A stretch of 64,000 bases of DNA from Streptomyces olindensis (GCA_000696115.1 JJOH01000015.1:186001-250000), one strand, 5' to 3'. Shown: positions 50,221 to 59,883, counted from the first letter of the stretch. The notes: generated from the sequence alone by a model not told the origin. Translations and numbers: made by a program.

Positions 50221-50586
50221 ATGGCACTCTTCGGCAACGCCCACACCGTAGACCCGGCCTCGGCCCAGCAGGACTACGCCCGCCTCCTGGGCCACGGCGA
50301 GCAGGTCCACGCCGCGTTCCTGCTGATCCGCGACACCATCCTCTTCACCGACCGCCGCCTGATCCTGATCGACAAGCAGGGCATCACCGGCAAGAAGGTG
50401 GAATACCACTCGGTCCCCTACCGCAGCATCACCCACTTCGCGGTGGAGACGGCCGGCACGTTCGACCTCGACGCGGAACTGAAGATCTGGATCTCCGGCA
50501 CCCCCACCCCCCTGCAGAAGACCTTCACCAAGGGCGTCGACATCTACGAGGTCCAGGCAATCCTGACCCAGTTCGTCGCAAGGTAG
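50221..50586 (+). CDS. Bacterial PH-domain protein
   Basis: A 121-residue single-domain protein of the bacterial PH family (bPH_1/DUF1696): LIRDTILFTDRRLILID, then YHSVPYRSITHFAVE and a terminal helix. It probably assembles into rings or binds partners; exact role unknown. GGGGGA precedes the ATG at acceptable spacing. Confidence 0.85.
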   Translation: MALFGNAHTVDPASAQQDYARLLGHGEQVHAAFLLIRDTILFTDRRLILIDKQGITGKKVEYHSVPYRSITHFAVETAGTFDLDAELKIWISGTPTPLQKTFTKGVDIYEVQAILTQFVAR

Positions 50587-50616
50587 CCCCGGAACGTTCC
50601 TCCCAGCCTCGAATGG

Positions 50617-50886
50617 GTGAACCCACCCGGCGCGCCGCATATGCCGGCCCTTGATCGGCCTAGCTTGCGCACATGGTCATTGGCGTACTTACGCGCGAAG
50701 TACGGCGTGCCCGTGCTGCTCGTCGCCGTCTGCAAGAACCGGCCGACCGCGTCGTGGGCGGCGGGCCCCTTCGAGTGCCGCGTCGGCACGTGGACGCCAC
50801 AGAGCACCCGACCCTTCGCGCTGGGCCCGGACCACGTTCCCGAGATCACCGACGAGTCCGTGGTAGCCCATGAACCGCCATGCTGA
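50617..50886 (+). pseudogene. Short remnant of a Streptomyces hypothetical gene
   Basis: The frame YGVPVLLVAVCKNRPTASWAAGP followed by ALGPDHVPEITD resembles the middle of a Streptomyces protein family often found near mobile genes, with no plausible start or C-terminus. It fills part of the 400-bp gap between the PH-domain gene and the MFS gene. The rest has no gene. Confidence 0.4.
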
Positions 50887-50947
50887 GCATGCTGGCACGC
50901 GGCATGCGGTCGTTCGACAAGGCAACAGCGAAGTACTGGAGATGACA

Positions 50948-50976
50948 GGGCCCGCCCCCCACCAGGGAGCGGGCCC
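50948..50976 (-). terminator. Hairpin terminator of the ACS transporter gene
   Basis: GGGCCCGC and GCGGGCCC form an 8-bp stem with a 13-base loop just past the stop. Confidence 0.7.
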
Positions 50977-50990
50977 CGCGTCGGCTTGTG

Positions 50991-52346
50991 TCAGCGCGCC
51001 TCCCCCGCGACCGGCTTCCCCACCACCGCCGTGGTGCCGGCACCGGTGCCGCCCCGCATCCCCCGCTTCGTATGCCGCACGAACGCCACCCCCACCACCG
51101 CCAGCACGGACGCCGCCGACAGCGTGTACAGCCCCCCGTTCGTGCTCCCCGTCGTGTCCTTCAGGTAGCCGAACAGCGTCGGCGACACGAACCCGCCCAG
51201 GTTTCCGATGGAGTTGACCAGGGCCAGCCCGGGCGCCGCGATCTTCAGGTCGAGTCCCGACTGGGCCATCGGCCAGAACAGGGTGGCAGCGCACTTGCCG
51301 CCGACCGCCGCGAGGGTGAGGGCGACGAGGCCGAACCAGGGGGACCCGAGCGTGGCCAGGAAGGTGCCGGTCGCGGAGAGGACCAGGGCGATCGCCAGGT
51401 AGGGACGCCGGTCGGGGGCCCGGTCCGTGAAGTGGCTCATCGTGTACATCGCGATCACCGCACAGATCCACGGAATCGCCGACAGCAGGCCGATCTGGAA
51501 GGGGGACAGCCCGCCGATCTCCTCCACCAGGCTCGGCAGCCAGAACGTGATCGCGTAACCGGTGAGCGCCATCGCGAAGAAGACCGCGGTGAGCACCGCC
51601 ACCTGCGGGTGCAGGATCAGCTTCCAGCGCGACACCGACGGCGCCCGGTCGCGCGCCTCCTTGTCCCGGGCCACCGCCTCGATCAGCGCGTCCTTCTCCT
51701 CCTGCGTGAGCCACTTGGCGTCCTGGATCCGGGAGACGAGGAAGAACCCGGCGATGAAGCCGACCAGGATGGAGAAGGCTCCCTCGAGGGCGAACATCCA
51801 CCGCCAGCCGGCGATGCCGCCCGCGCCGTGCAGCTCCAGCAGGGCGCCCGTGATCGGGCCGGTCACGATGTACGCCGTCGCCGAGCCGCCCAGGAAGATC
51901 GCACTCGCCCGGCCGCGGCTGGAGTCCGGCAGCCACTGGGTGAAGTACAGGAGCACGCCGGGGAAGAACCCGGCCTCCGCGACGCCGAGCAGGAAGCGCA
52001 GGGCGTAGAACATCCACACGTTGTGGATGAAGCACATCGCCACGATCACCGCACCCCAGGTGATCATGATCCGGGTCAGCCAGATCCGCGCGCCGAACCG
52101 CTCCAGCCACATGTTGCTCGGGACTTCGAACAGCGCGTATCCGATGAAGAACAGGCCCGCGCCGAGCCCGTAGGCGGTGGCGCTCACCCCGACGTCGGCC
52201 CGCAGCTCGTCCTGGACGAAGCCCACGTTCGTCCGGTCCATCTGGTTGACCAGCAGCATCAGAACCAGGATCGGCAGCATCCGGCGCAGGAATTTGCCGA
52301 CCGCTCGCTGCTCGGCCTCGGGTATGGCTGTCGCGGCTTCTGACAT
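50991..52346 (-). CDS. MFS transporter, anion:cation symporter (ACS) family
   Basis: A 451-residue major facilitator with 12 helices. Family hallmarks include NQMDRTNVGFVQDEL in the first helix region, FEVPSNMWLERFGARIWL and GVAEAGFFPGVLLYFTQWLP. ACS members take up hexuronates, tartrate, phthalate or similar organic anions. The ATG at 52346 has GGGGAG six bases upstream. A palindrome in its promoter matches one at the distant pectate lyase gene, which favours galacturonate or oligogalacturonate as substrate; this is inference. Confidence 0.88.
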   Translation of the reverse strand: MSEAATAIPEAEQRAVGKFLRRMLPILVLMLLVNQMDRTNVGFVQDELRADVGVSATAYGLGAGLFFIGYALFEVPSNMWLERFGARIWLTRIMITWGAVIVAMCFIHNVWMFYALRFLLGVAEAGFFPGVLLYFTQWLPDSSRGRASAIFLGGSATAYIVTGPITGALLELHGAGGIAGWRWMFALEGAFSILVGFIAGFFLVSRIQDAKWLTQEEKDALIEAVARDKEARDRAPSVSRWKLILHPQVAVLTAVFFAMALTGYAITFWLPSLVEEIGGLSPFQIGLLSAIPWICAVIAMYTMSHFTDRAPDRRPYLAIALVLSATGTFLATLGSPWFGLVALTLAAVGGKCAATLFWPMAQSGLDLKIAAPGLALVNSIGNLGGFVSPTLFGYLKDTTGSTNGGLYTLSAASVLAVVGVAFVRHTKRGMRGGTGAGTTAVVGKPVAGEAR

Positions 52347-52441
52347 CGTTGTCTCCCCTGGGGCATACGCGTACGTGAACAGCAATCACGTAGGCGGGAA
52401 CACTACGGAGGCCCCACTTCCGGGTCAATGGGTTGACGAGT

Positions 52442-52457
52442 ATTCATGTATATGAAC
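52442..52457. promoter_or_regulatory. 16-bp near-palindrome shared with the pectate lyase promoter
   Basis: ATTCATGTATATGAAC contains TTCAT-N4-ATGAA. It differs from the copy at 7307-7322 at two positions only. It lies about 95 bp upstream of both the MFS start and the divergent permease. Confidence 0.6.
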
Positions 52458-52551
52458 GAAAGGGGTGCAGCGGCCGGTCGTGGGCACGACACCGCTTACG
52501 CTGGTGCAGCCTCGGCCGAACCGCGCCAGGCGGTTCCCCCGGAGAAGGTGC

Positions 52552-53556
52552 ATGTCAGCAGTCACTCGCCGGCGCGTCGGCTGGACGGCCGCCGCCCTGC
52601 TCCTGTTGCTGCTCGCCGTCCTGCTCAGCCTCGCCGTCGGCAGCCGCCCGGTCGCCCCGGGCGCCGTCTGGGACGCGTTGGTACACGGCGGACAGAGCGA
52701 GAACGCGCAGGTCGTACGGTCCCTGCGGGTACCGCGGACGGTCATCGGCGTGCTGGTGGGCGCCGCACTCGCCGTCGCCGGAACGGTTCTCCAGGGCATC
52801 ACCCGCAACCCCATCGCCGAACCCGGCATCCTCGGCATCAGCCAGGGCGCCTCGGTCGGCGTCGTCTGCGCCATCACCTTCTTCGGCGTGCACACGCTCA
52901 CCGGTTACGTCTGGTACGCCTTCGCCGGCGCGGGACTCGCGGCCGTCGCCATCTACGCCGTCGCGGGCAGCGGACGCGGCGGTGCCTCGCCCGTGAAGCT
53001 GGCGCTGGCGGGCGCGGCGATGAACGCCTTCCTCGCCTCCGTCGTCTCCGGCATCGTCACGACCGACGCCCGCGCCCTGGACGAGTTCCGGTTCTGGGAC
53101 GTCGGGTCGATCAGCGGACGCGATCTGACGATCGCGGGGCAGGTCTGGCCGTTCCTCACCGTCGGGCTGCTGCTGGCGTTCGCCCTGGCCCGGGGCCTCG
53201 ACGCGCTCGCCCTCGGTGACGACGTCGCCCGCGGACTCGGCCGCAACGTGCCGCTGCTGCGCGCGACCGGCGCCCTGTCCGCGACCCTGCTGACCGGTGC
53301 CGCGGTCGCCGCCGCGGGCCCCATCGCCTTCACCGGCCTCGCCGTCCCGCACATCGCCCGCGCCCTGGTCGGCCCCGCGCACCGCTGGCTGCTGCCGCTC
53401 GCCGCCCTGCTCGGGCCGGTGATGCTGCTGCTCGCGGACGTCCTCGGCCGGATCGTCGTACGCCCCTCGGAGGTGCCGGTGGCCGTGATGACCGCGCTGG
53501 CCGGTGTGCCGTTCCTGGTCGTCCTGGTGCGGCGGAAGGCGGTGCCCGCCGTATGA
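52552..53556 (+). CDS. Ferric-siderophore ABC permease, FecCD type (first)
   Basis: A 334-residue permease with nine to ten helices and family motifs RVPRTVIGVLVGAALAVAG, NPIAEPGILGISQGA and FTGLAVPHIAR. With the next gene it forms the membrane part of a siderophore importer. The ATG at 52552 has GGAGAAGG. Its stop overlaps the next ATG (ATGA), so the two are coupled. Confidence 0.92.
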   Translation: MSAVTRRRVGWTAAALLLLLLAVLLSLAVGSRPVAPGAVWDALVHGGQSENAQVVRSLRVPRTVIGVLVGAALAVAGTVLQGITRNPIAEPGILGISQGASVGVVCAITFFGVHTLTGYVWYAFAGAGLAAVAIYAVAGSGRGGASPVKLALAGAAMNAFLASVVSGIVTTDARALDEFRFWDVGSISGRDLTIAGQVWPFLTVGLLLAFALARGLDALALGDDVARGLGRNVPLLRATGALSATLLTGAAVAAAGPIAFTGLAVPHIARALVGPAHRWLLPLAALLGPVMLLLADVLGRIVVRPSEVPVAVMTALAGVPFLVVLVRRKAVPAV

Positions 53557-54620
53557 CGCGAGTCGTGGAGTCACCGCCTCCGGTGGCCGCTCGCCCCGCC
53601 GGGTACGCCGTGCTGCGGGCCGGGCGGTGCAGTGTGCTGCTGCACCGCAGGGCCGTCGTCGTCGCGGTCGTGCTGGCCGTGCTGCTGGCGGTCACCGTGG
53701 TCGCCTCGCTGTGCCTGGGCCAGTCGTACGTCTCCCCGGGCGAGGTCGTCCGGGTGCTGCTGGGGCTGCCCAGCCCCGACGAGCTGGTGGTGGGCACCCT
53801 GCGGCTGCCGCGGCTCGTGACCGGGCTGCTGGTCGGTGCCGCGTTCGGCCTGGCCGGCGGGCTGATCCAGACCGTGGCCCGCAATCCGCTCGCCAGCCCC
53901 GACGTCATCGGCGTCACGCACGGGGCGGGCGCGGCCACGGTCGCCGCGATGACCTTCGGCGTCACCTCGTACGCCGTCCTGCCGTACGTGTCGGTGGCCG
54001 GCGGGCTCGGCGCGGCCCTGCTGGTCTATCTGCTGGCCTGGCGCGGCGGCCTGCACGCCAACCGTTTCGTGCTCATCGGCATCGGCATCTCCGTGGCGCT
54101 GGCCTCGCTGACCCGCCTGTTCGTGACCAAGGGGGACTACCTCGTCGCCCAGCAGGCGAAGGTGTGGCTGACCGGGTCCCTCAACGGCCGCGGCTACGAC
54201 CAGGCCGCGCCGCTCGCCACGATCCTGCTGCTGCTCCTGCCCTTCCTGGTGTGGGCGGCCCGGGCCCAGCGCGGCGCCGACTTCGGGGACGACACGGCCG
54301 TCGCCCTCGGGATCCGGCTCGGCCGGGTGCGGCTCGGGCTCAGCGCGCTCGGGGTGGTGCTCGCCTCCGCGGCCACCGCCGCGGCCGGGCCGGTGGACTT
54401 CGTGGCGCTGCTCGCCCCGCAGATCGCGCGGCGGCTCACCCGCACCCCGCACATCCCGCCGGTGTGCTCGGCCCTCATGGGAGCACTGATCGTCGTGGTG
54501 GCGGACCTGATGGCCCGTCGGCTCCTGTCGCCGCTGGAGCTGCCGGTCGGCGTGTTCACCGCCGTCGTGGGTGCTCCGTACCTGATGTGGCTGATCGTCA
54601 GGAGCCGGGCCCGACGATGA
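53553..54620 (+). CDS. Ferric-siderophore ABC permease, FecCD type (second)
   Basis: A 355-residue FecCD permease with RLPRLVTGLLVGAAFGLAGG, ARNPLASPDVIGVTHGA and FVALLAPQIARRL. It is coupled to the first permease and followed by the binding lipoprotein 88 bp downstream. No ATPase gene is adjacent; the ATPase must come from another locus. Confidence 0.92.
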   Translation: MTRVVESPPPVAARPAGYAVLRAGRCSVLLHRRAVVVAVVLAVLLAVTVVASLCLGQSYVSPGEVVRVLLGLPSPDELVVGTLRLPRLVTGLLVGAAFGLAGGLIQTVARNPLASPDVIGVTHGAGAATVAAMTFGVTSYAVLPYVSVAGGLGAALLVYLLAWRGGLHANRFVLIGIGISVALASLTRLFVTKGDYLVAQQAKVWLTGSLNGRGYDQAAPLATILLLLLPFLVWAARAQRGADFGDDTAVALGIRLGRVRLGLSALGVVLASAATAAAGPVDFVALLAPQIARRLTRTPHIPPVCSALMGALIVVVADLMARRLLSPLELPVGVFTAVVGAPYLMWLIVRSRARR

Positions 54621-54664
54621 CGGGATCCCCACAGTCCGGATACATCCCGCGCACAGGATTCGCT

Positions 54665-54683
54665 TAAAGTAAGGCTCGCCTAA
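54665..54683. promoter_or_regulatory. Iron box (DmdR1/DtxR type)
   Basis: TAAAGTAAGGCTCGCCTAA matches the 19-bp DtxR-family consensus TTAGGTTAGGCTCACCTAA in 15 positions and ends 25 bp before the binding-protein ATG. Repression under iron sufficiency is expected. Confidence 0.75.
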
Positions 54684-54708
54684 GTTCTACCGAGGTTCAG
54701 GAGTCTCC

Positions 54709-55752
54709 ATGTCCGTCACCAGCCGCGGCGCCACCGCTGTCGCTCTCGCCCTCGCCGCCGCGCTCTCCCTGACGGCATGCGGCGGCTCCTCCGGCGAGGA
54801 ACCGTCCGGGAAGGCCTCCGCCGGAGCCGGGGACAAGAAGGCCGTCGCCCAGGGCGGCAAGGAGTTCGCCGACGCCGCGAGGAAGACCGCGGCCATGGGC
54901 ACGGACGCCGCGCCCGGCCAGTGGCCCCGCACCGTCGAGCACGCCATGGGCGAGACCGAGATCAAGGCCCAGCCCAAGCGCGTCGTCGTCCTCGACGTCG
55001 GCGAGCTCGACAACGTCGTCTCCCTCGGCATCAAGCCGGTCGGCCTCGCCCCGACCGAGGGCTCCCCCGAACTCCCGTCGTACCTGAAGGGCAAGGCGGG
55101 CAAGCCCGAGAACGTCGGCACCATCAACAACCTCAACCTCGAGGCCATCGCCGCGCTCAAGCCCGACCTGATCCTCGGCAGCCAGCTGCGCGCCGCCGAC
55201 AAGTACGACGAGCTGTCGCAGATCGCCCCGACCGTCTTCTCGCTGCGCCCCGGCTTCACCTGGAAGGAGAACTACCTCCTCAACGCCGCCGCCCTGGACA
55301 AGACGGCCGAGGCCAAGGCGAAGCTCGCCGCCTACGACAAGAAGATCGACGCCCTGGACGAGAAGCTCGGCGCGAAGAAGCCGTCCGTCTCCATGGTCCG
55401 CTTCATGCCGGACGGCGTGATCCGCCTGTACGCCAACGCCTCGTTCATCGGCACGATCCTGAAGGACGCCGGCATCCCGCGTCCGAAGAACCAGGACATC
55501 GACGACCTCGCCGCCGAGGTCAGCGCCGAGAACATCGACCAGGCCGACGCCGACTACATCTTCACCGGCGTCTACGGCGACCCCAAGGCCACCGACAAGT
55601 CCAAGGCCCAGGGCAACCCGCTGTGGAAGAACCTGAAGGCGGTCAAGTCCGGGCACGCCCACGACGTTCCGGACGAGACCTGGTACCTCGGCCTCGGTGT
55701 GATGGCGGCCGAGGAGGTCGTCGCCGACCTGGACCGGCACCTCACCGCGTAA
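54709..55752 (+). CDS. Ferric-siderophore-binding lipoprotein
   Basis: A 347-residue type 3 periplasmic binding protein (FepB/FecB-like). A lipobox (LTACGG) anchors it outside the membrane. The core has PKRVVVLDVGELDNVVSLGI, LKPDLILGSQ and a C-terminal VPDETWYLGLG. It delivers ferric siderophore to the FecCD pair upstream. An iron box lies upstream of its own start, so it has its own regulated promoter. Confidence 0.92.
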   Translation: MSVTSRGATAVALALAAALSLTACGGSSGEEPSGKASAGAGDKKAVAQGGKEFADAARKTAAMGTDAAPGQWPRTVEHAMGETEIKAQPKRVVVLDVGELDNVVSLGIKPVGLAPTEGSPELPSYLKGKAGKPENVGTINNLNLEAIAALKPDLILGSQLRAADKYDELSQIAPTVFSLRPGFTWKENYLLNAAALDKTAEAKAKLAAYDKKIDALDEKLGAKKPSVSMVRFMPDGVIRLYANASFIGTILKDAGIPRPKNQDIDDLAAEVSAENIDQADADYIFTGVYGDPKATDKSKAQGNPLWKNLKAVKSGHAHDVPDETWYLGLGVMAAEEVVADLDRHLTA

Positions 55753-55764
55753 CCCGCGTACGAC

Positions 55765-55798
55765 AGTGGCCCGGAACCGACGGCGGTTCCGGGCCACT
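55765..55798. terminator. Bidirectional terminator between siderophore operon and aspS
   Basis: A perfect 15-bp stem AGTGGCCCGGAACCG with loop ACGG lies between the two convergent stops. Confidence 0.82.
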
Positions 55799-55811
55799 CT
55801 CGCGTCCGCGC

Positions 55812-57575
55812 CTACTTCGGCTGCGGCTTGCGCACCGACAGGTGCAGCTCCTTCAGCCGCGCCTCCTCCAGCTCCGTCGGCGCGCCCATCATCAGGTCCT
55901 GGGCGTTGCCGTTGAGCGGGAAGGCGATGGTCTCGCGGATGTTCGGCTCGTCGGCGAGCAGCATCACGATGCGGTCGACGCCGGGGGCGATGCCGCCGTG
56001 CGGCGGGGCGCCGAAGCGGAAGGCGCGCAGCATGCCGGCGAACTTCTCCTCGACCGTGTCGCGGTCGTAGCCGGCGATCTCGAAGGCCTTGAGCATGATC
56101 TCCGGCTCGTGGTTCCGGATCGCGCCGGAGGACAGCTCGACGCCGTTGCAGACGATGTCGTACTGCCAGCCCAGGATGTCCAGCGGGTCCTGGGTCTGAA
56201 GGGCCTCCAGGCCGCCCTGCGGCATGGAGAAGGGGTTGTGCGAGAAGTCGATCGCGCCGGTCTCCTCGTCCTTCTCGTACATCGGGAAGTCGACGATCCA
56301 GCAGAACCGGAAGACGTTCTCCTCGAAGTGCCCGGCGCGCTTGGCGGCCTCGACCCGGACCGCGCCCATGATCTTGGAGACCTCGTCGAACTCGCCCGCG
56401 CCGAAGAAGACCGCGTGGCCGGCCGCGAGCGACAGGCGCTTGGTCAGCTCGGCGACGTTCTCCTCGGTGAGGAACTTCGCGATCGGGCCGGACAGCGAGC
56501 CGTCCTCGCCGACCCGGACCCAGGCCAGGCCCTTGGCGCCCTGGGAGACGGCGAAGTCACCCAGCTGGTCGAAGAACTTGCGGGGCTGTGCGGAGACGTC
56601 CGGCACCGGCAGGGCACGGACGTGCTTGCCGGCGAAGGCCTTGAACTCCGAGCCCTCGAAGATGTCGGTGATGTCGACGAGTTCGAGCTGGGCGCGCAGG
56701 TCGGGCTTGTCGGAGCCGTACTTCAGCATGGCCTCGCGGAACGGGATCCGCGGGAACGGCGAGGTGACGTGGCGGCCGTTGCCGAACTCCTCGAACAGCT
56801 CGGTCATCAGCTTCTCGACGGGCTGGAAGACGTCTTCCTGCTCGACGAAGCTCATCTCGATGTCGAGCTGGTAGAACTCGCCCGGCGAGCGGTCGGCGCG
56901 CGCGTCCTCGTCGCGGAAGCAGGGCGCGATCTGGAAGTAGCGGTCGAAGCCGGAGATCATCAGCAGCTGCTTGAACTGCTGGGGCGCCTGGGGGAGGGCG
57001 TAGAACTTGCCCGGGTGCAGGCGGGAGGGGACGACGAAGTCGCGGGCGCCCTCGGGGGAGGTCGCGGACAGGATCGGCGTCGCCATCTCGTTGAAGCCGA
57101 GAGCCGTCATCTTGTGGCGGATGGCGGAGATGACCGCCGTGCGCAGCATGATGTTGCGGTGCATGCGCTCGCGGCGCAGGTCCAGGAAGCGGTACTCCAG
57201 GCGCCGCTCCTCGTTGACCCCGTCCTCGGTGTTGATGGTGAAGGGCAGCGGGGCGGCCGCGCCGAGCAGTTCGACCTCGCCGACCTCGACCTCGACCTCA
57301 CCGGTCGGCAGTTCGGGGTTGATGTTCTCGGCGCCCCGGGAGACGACCTTGCCGTCGACGCGGACGGTCGACTCCTTGGAGAGCTTGTCTAGGGCCTCGT
57401 AGGCGGGCGTGCCGGGACGGGCCACGAGCTGCGTGATGCCGTAGTGGTCGCGCAGATCGATGAAGAGGATGCCGCCCAGGTCGCGCCGATTGTGCAGCCA
57501 GCCACTCAGCCGGACGTCGGTGCCGACGTCAGAGGAGCGGAGCTCGCCGCAGGTGTGGGACCTGTACCGATGCAT
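55812..57575 (-). CDS. aspS: Aspartyl-tRNA synthetase, bacterial type
   Basis: A 587-residue class II synthetase with an N-terminal OB domain (VRLSGWLHNRRDLGGILFIDLRD), catalytic core (FRDEDARADRSPGEFYQLD, motif 2) and a GAD insertion (about 290-400), ending with motif 3 GGIAPGVDRIVMLL. It charges tRNA-Asp, and in many bacteria without AsnRS also tRNA-Asn. The ATG at 57575 starts the OB domain. A parS site lies just upstream. Confidence 0.97.
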   Translation of the reverse strand: MHRYRSHTCGELRSSDVGTDVRLSGWLHNRRDLGGILFIDLRDHYGITQLVARPGTPAYEALDKLSKESTVRVDGKVVSRGAENINPELPTGEVEVEVGEVELLGAAAPLPFTINTEDGVNEERRLEYRFLDLRRERMHRNIMLRTAVISAIRHKMTALGFNEMATPILSATSPEGARDFVVPSRLHPGKFYALPQAPQQFKQLLMISGFDRYFQIAPCFRDEDARADRSPGEFYQLDIEMSFVEQEDVFQPVEKLMTELFEEFGNGRHVTSPFPRIPFREAMLKYGSDKPDLRAQLELVDITDIFEGSEFKAFAGKHVRALPVPDVSAQPRKFFDQLGDFAVSQGAKGLAWVRVGEDGSLSGPIAKFLTEENVAELTKRLSLAAGHAVFFGAGEFDEVSKIMGAVRVEAAKRAGHFEENVFRFCWIVDFPMYEKDEETGAIDFSHNPFSMPQGGLEALQTQDPLDILGWQYDIVCNGVELSSGAIRNHEPEIMLKAFEIAGYDRDTVEEKFAGMLRAFRFGAPPHGGIAPGVDRIVMLLADEPNIRETIAFPLNGNAQDLMMGAPTELEEARLKELHLSVRKPQPK

Positions 57576-57601
57576 CGTCGTTCATCCAGTCTTCGCTGAT
57601 C

Positions 57602-57633
57602 GGGGTCTGTGTTTCACGTGAAACACAGACCCC
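57602..57633. other. parS chromosome-partition site
   Basis: The core TGTTTCACGTGAAACA at 57610-57625 is an exact ParB-binding parS sequence. It sits in a perfect 32-bp palindrome (flanks GGGGTCTG and CAGACCCC). parS sites cluster round oriC in Streptomyces, so this window lies near the origin. Confidence 0.92.
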
Positions 57634-57744
57634 AGCGTACCGGCCAGGCGAAGATCGGCTCTCCTGAGTTCTCCACAGGGTAACGATCGAGCACGCTTCC
57701 GCTTTCGGTGGCAGTGCTCGAGCGCGTCTTCTTAAAGTAGGGCA

Positions 57745-59883
57745 ATGCGCACTGGCGAGCCCCTGCCCGCCGTGGGGGAGGCCCTCGCCGCCCTCGCGAC
57801 CGGCCTGTGGCACTGGGACACCGCCACCGGGCTGGTCACGGTCGACGCCGAGGCGGCACGGTTGCTCGGGCTGCCCGCGGAACAGGTCAGCCTCACGGAG
57901 GCCCAGGCCCGGGCCCGGCTGCACCCGGTCGACTGGAACGAGATCACCGGCGTGATCCAGCTCGCCGTCTCCGAGGGCACCCTCGCCGAGGTGCGGGTCC
58001 GGATCATGGACGAGCAGGGCCGGATCGTCCGGGTGGTCCGCAGCCGGTCCAAGCCGTCCTTCGACCGGGTCCGCAAGGCGTACCGGCTGATCGGCACCCT
58101 CCAGGAGGTCACCGAGCCGACGCCGGGCACCCCGGCCGGACGCAGCGCGGTCACCGGCGACTGGCGGCGCTCGCGGGAGGCCTTCCTGCTGGACGCGGGC
58201 CGGGCCCTGGCCGAGGCGCGCTCCACGCAGGAGGTCCTGCGGGTCACGGCCAATCTGTCGATGCCGGGGTTCTCGCCGGACGGGCTGGCGGTGTTCGGCG
58301 TGGAGGGTGACCGGCTGACGGTCATCGGCCACCACGGGCAGCAGCAGGGCGACGAGAACCCGTTCTCGGACATGCCGCTGGACACGGACTACCCGGCGGC
58401 CGAGGTGGCCCGGACCGGCCGGGCCGTGTATCTGTCCTCCGCCGAGCAGTACAAGGCCCGGTATCCGCTGACCTGGCCGCTCGCCGAGCGGTTCGGCCGC
58501 AGGTCCTGGGCGTTCCTGCCGCTGACCGTGGCCGGCCGCACGATGGGCGCCTGGATGGCTGCCTTCGCCTACCCGGTGGCGTTCACGCCGGACGAGCGGT
58601 CCGTGCTGGCGACGGTGGCGCGGATGCTGGCCCAGGCGCTGACCCGGGCGGGTGTGGCCGAGAGCGAGCGCGCCCTGACCGACGGACTCCAGCGCACGAT
58701 GCTGCCGAGGCTCGGCCCGCAGCGCATCCCGGGCATGAGCGTCGCGGCCCGCTACGTCCCCACCGGCGGCGGACTCCAGGTCGGCGGCGACTGGTACGAC
58801 GTGATCCCGCTGCCCAGCGGCCGCTTCGCCCTGGTCATCGGGGACGTCCAGGGCCATGACGTACGGGCGGCGGGGCTGATGGGCCAGCTGCGGATCGCCC
58901 TGCGGGCCTACGCCTCGGAGGGGCACCGCCCGGACGCGGTGCTGTCCCGCGCCTCGCGCTTCCTGCACGGCATCAGCGACGAGGACCCGGCCGACCCGCG
59001 CTTCGCGACCTGTGTCTACGTCGAGGTCGACCCGGCGACGGGGGTGCTGGACATCGCCCGCGCCGGGCACCCGGACCCGGCGATCCGGATGGCCGACGGC
59101 ACGGTGCTGACGCGGCCGACCTCGGGCGGACTGCCGCTGGGCATCGACCCGGACGCCGACTATCCGACGACCCGGCTCGCCCTGGAGCCCGGCGAGACCA
59201 TGCTGATCTGCACGGACGGCCTGATCGAGACCGGCGGCCACGACCTGGAGACCGGCTGGCGGCGGCTGCGCGCGATCCTGGAGGAGCACAAGGGCGATCT
59301 GGAGGAGCTCGCCGACGCCCTGGTGCAGGCCGTGCACGGGCCGTCCTCGCACCACACCACCGGCCCGCTGGCCGACCGCCGCGAGGACGACATCGCCATG
59401 CTGCTGCTGAGCCGGGACGGCGAGGGCTGCGGCTGCGGCGGGTCCATGACCGTGCGGCCCCCGGTGCGGCGCTCGGTGCTGACGGTCGCGCAGGCCGAGC
59501 CCGAGCGGGTCGCGGTGTCCCGGCAGCAGCTGCGCGAGCTGCTGCACGACTGGGCCTCGCCGGACCAGGTCGACTCGGCGGTGCTGCTGCTGTCCGAGCT
59601 GCTGACGAACGTCCTCGTGCACACCGACTCGGACGCGCTGCTCGTCGCCGAGATCACCGGCGAGGTGGGCGACCGGCGGCTGCGGATCGAGGTCACCGAC
59701 GCGGGTGACGACCTGCCGCACAAGCGCAGACCCGGGGAGCTGGCGTCCTCCGGCCGCGGCCTGGTGCTGATCGAACTGCTCGCGCACACCTGGGGGGTGG
59801 ACCCGCGGGGCGAGGGCAAGAGCATCTGGTTCGAGCTCTACGAGTCGGTGAACGGCTCGGGCGACGGCTCCTGGTCGCCGTAG
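57745..59883 (+). CDS. PAS-GAF-SpoIIE phosphatase with C-terminal HATPase kinase domain
   Basis: A 712-residue multidomain regulator: PAS-like domain (about 10-115), GAF domain (about 140-305), PP2C/SpoIIE phosphatase domain (about 310-565) with metal-binding GGDWYD and GDVQGHD, and a RsbW-like HATPase domain (about 585-705) with LLSELLTNVLVH. It can dephosphorylate and may also phosphorylate an anti-sigma antagonist, controlling a stress sigma factor; the partner is not in this window. TAAAGT ends six bases before the ATG, so the mRNA may be leaderless. Confidence 0.92.
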   Translation: MRTGEPLPAVGEALAALATGLWHWDTATGLVTVDAEAARLLGLPAEQVSLTEAQARARLHPVDWNEITGVIQLAVSEGTLAEVRVRIMDEQGRIVRVVRSRSKPSFDRVRKAYRLIGTLQEVTEPTPGTPAGRSAVTGDWRRSREAFLLDAGRALAEARSTQEVLRVTANLSMPGFSPDGLAVFGVEGDRLTVIGHHGQQQGDENPFSDMPLDTDYPAAEVARTGRAVYLSSAEQYKARYPLTWPLAERFGRRSWAFLPLTVAGRTMGAWMAAFAYPVAFTPDERSVLATVARMLAQALTRAGVAESERALTDGLQRTMLPRLGPQRIPGMSVAARYVPTGGGLQVGGDWYDVIPLPSGRFALVIGDVQGHDVRAAGLMGQLRIALRAYASEGHRPDAVLSRASRFLHGISDEDPADPRFATCVYVEVDPATGVLDIARAGHPDPAIRMADGTVLTRPTSGGLPLGIDPDADYPTTRLALEPGETMLICTDGLIETGGHDLETGWRRLRAILEEHKGDLEELADALVQAVHGPSSHHTTGPLADRREDDIAMLLLSRDGEGCGCGGSMTVRPPVRRSVLTVAQAEPERVAVSRQQLRELLHDWASPDQVDSAVLLLSELLTNVLVHTDSDALLVAEITGEVGDRRLRIEVTDAGDDLPHKRRPGELASSGRGLVLIELLAHTWGVDPRGEGKSIWFELYESVNGSGDGSWSP

